Part shown: positions 5,540-5,718 of the stretch, one piece after another
Layout: each line of letters begins with the position of its first letter
Position numbering within the stretch: position 1 is the first letter of the stretch
DNA from: Accumulibacter sp.
GTDB taxonomy: Bacteria; Pseudomonadota; Gammaproteobacteria; Burkholderiales; Rhodocyclaceae
Direction: 5' to 3'
NCBI GenBank assembly: GCA_031284185.1
Contig: JAITAJ010000080.1
Location: 1-5,718, forward strand
DNA length: 5,718 nt
Position numbers and translations under genes: made by a program
The notes under the pieces: model-generated
Told to the model about the DNA's origin: nothing
Seen by the model: the letters and a program-made list of their open reading frames with translations, nothing else
Database searches by the model: none

Positions 5540-5718
5540 CGCCAGCGCGCGAGGTGGCGCGCGGCGCGTTCCGGCGCTTCGCGCAACAGGCGTTCGGCCA
5601 TTTCGCGCGCCGGGGCGAGCAGGTCGGCGTCGGCCTCCAGATCGGCATAGCGCAGCAACGGAACACCGGATTGGCGACTGCCGACGAATTCGCCCGGCCC
5701 GCGCAGACGCAGATCGTG
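5518..5718 (-). CDS. recG: ATP-dependent DNA helicase RecG, C-terminal end (runs off the right edge)
   Basis: RecG reverses stalled replication forks and branch-migrates junctions in recombinational repair. Only the last 66 residues are present, starting mid-protein at the window edge. HDLRLRGPGEFVGSRQSG is the conserved motif at the end of the helicase core (RGPGEhhGxRQSG), followed by VPLLRYADLEADADLL and the helical tail EMAERLLREAPERAARHLARW, as in betaproteobacterial RecG. After RW the sequence departs from what the family shows: the final residues RVQRTEV and the TGA (5518-5520) are read almost wholly from the inverted repeat end (5510-5539). Some of the normal tail beyond RW has probably been replaced, which is unlikely to harm activity because the extreme C-terminus is variable. 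It converges with corA across the repeat element. Confidence 0.9.
   Translation of the reverse strand, partial: HDLRLRGPGEFVGSRQSGVPLLRYADLEADADLLAPAREMAERLLREAPERAARHLARWRVQRTEV

Overview
The window looks like chromosomal sequence from a GC-rich proteobacterium, most likely a betaproteobacterium. This is inferred from protein content and style (a single-chain methylmalonyl-CoA mutase, a CorA with an MgtE-type N-terminal extension, the RecG tail), not from any marker gene. Protein-coding genes fill most of it. Two are cut by the window edges: methylmalonyl-CoA mutase on the left and recG on the right.

Layout. Positions 1-971 (minus) hold the N-terminal 323 residues of methylmalonyl-CoA mutase. 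A 664-base gene-free stretch follows (972-1635), with a decayed GCGAAAGCGGGAA-type palindromic repeat, several orphan hairpins and a candidate promoter pointing right. At 1636-2593 (plus) lies a CatB/XAT-type left-handed beta-helix O-acetyltransferase. Its Rossmann-like N-terminal domain is out of frame with its start codon because of a run of 12 C at 1684-1695. At 2598-3398 (minus) is a TauE/SafE-family membrane permease, convergent with the acetyltransferase and only 4 bases from it. A 365-base gap (3399-3763) carries divergent promoter candidates and a small repeat remnant. At 3764-5053 (plus) is a CorA-type Mg2+/Co2+ channel. From its stop codon to the end of recG the DNA is one repeat element (about 5052-5539): three direct units of about 111 bases followed by one inverted unit, bounded by a 35-base terminal inverted repeat. 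The recG C-terminus (5518-5718, minus) reads into the inverted end, which supplies its last codons and its stop.

The genes do not form an operon or a shared pathway: they alternate in strand and have unrelated roles (propionyl-CoA metabolism, glycan or small-molecule acetylation, anion export, divalent-cation transport, DNA repair). The two points most worth following are the C-tract, which could act as a phase-variation switch for the acetyltransferase (or be a homopolymer sequencing error), and the repeat element between corA and recG, which has a decayed relative just upstream of corA.
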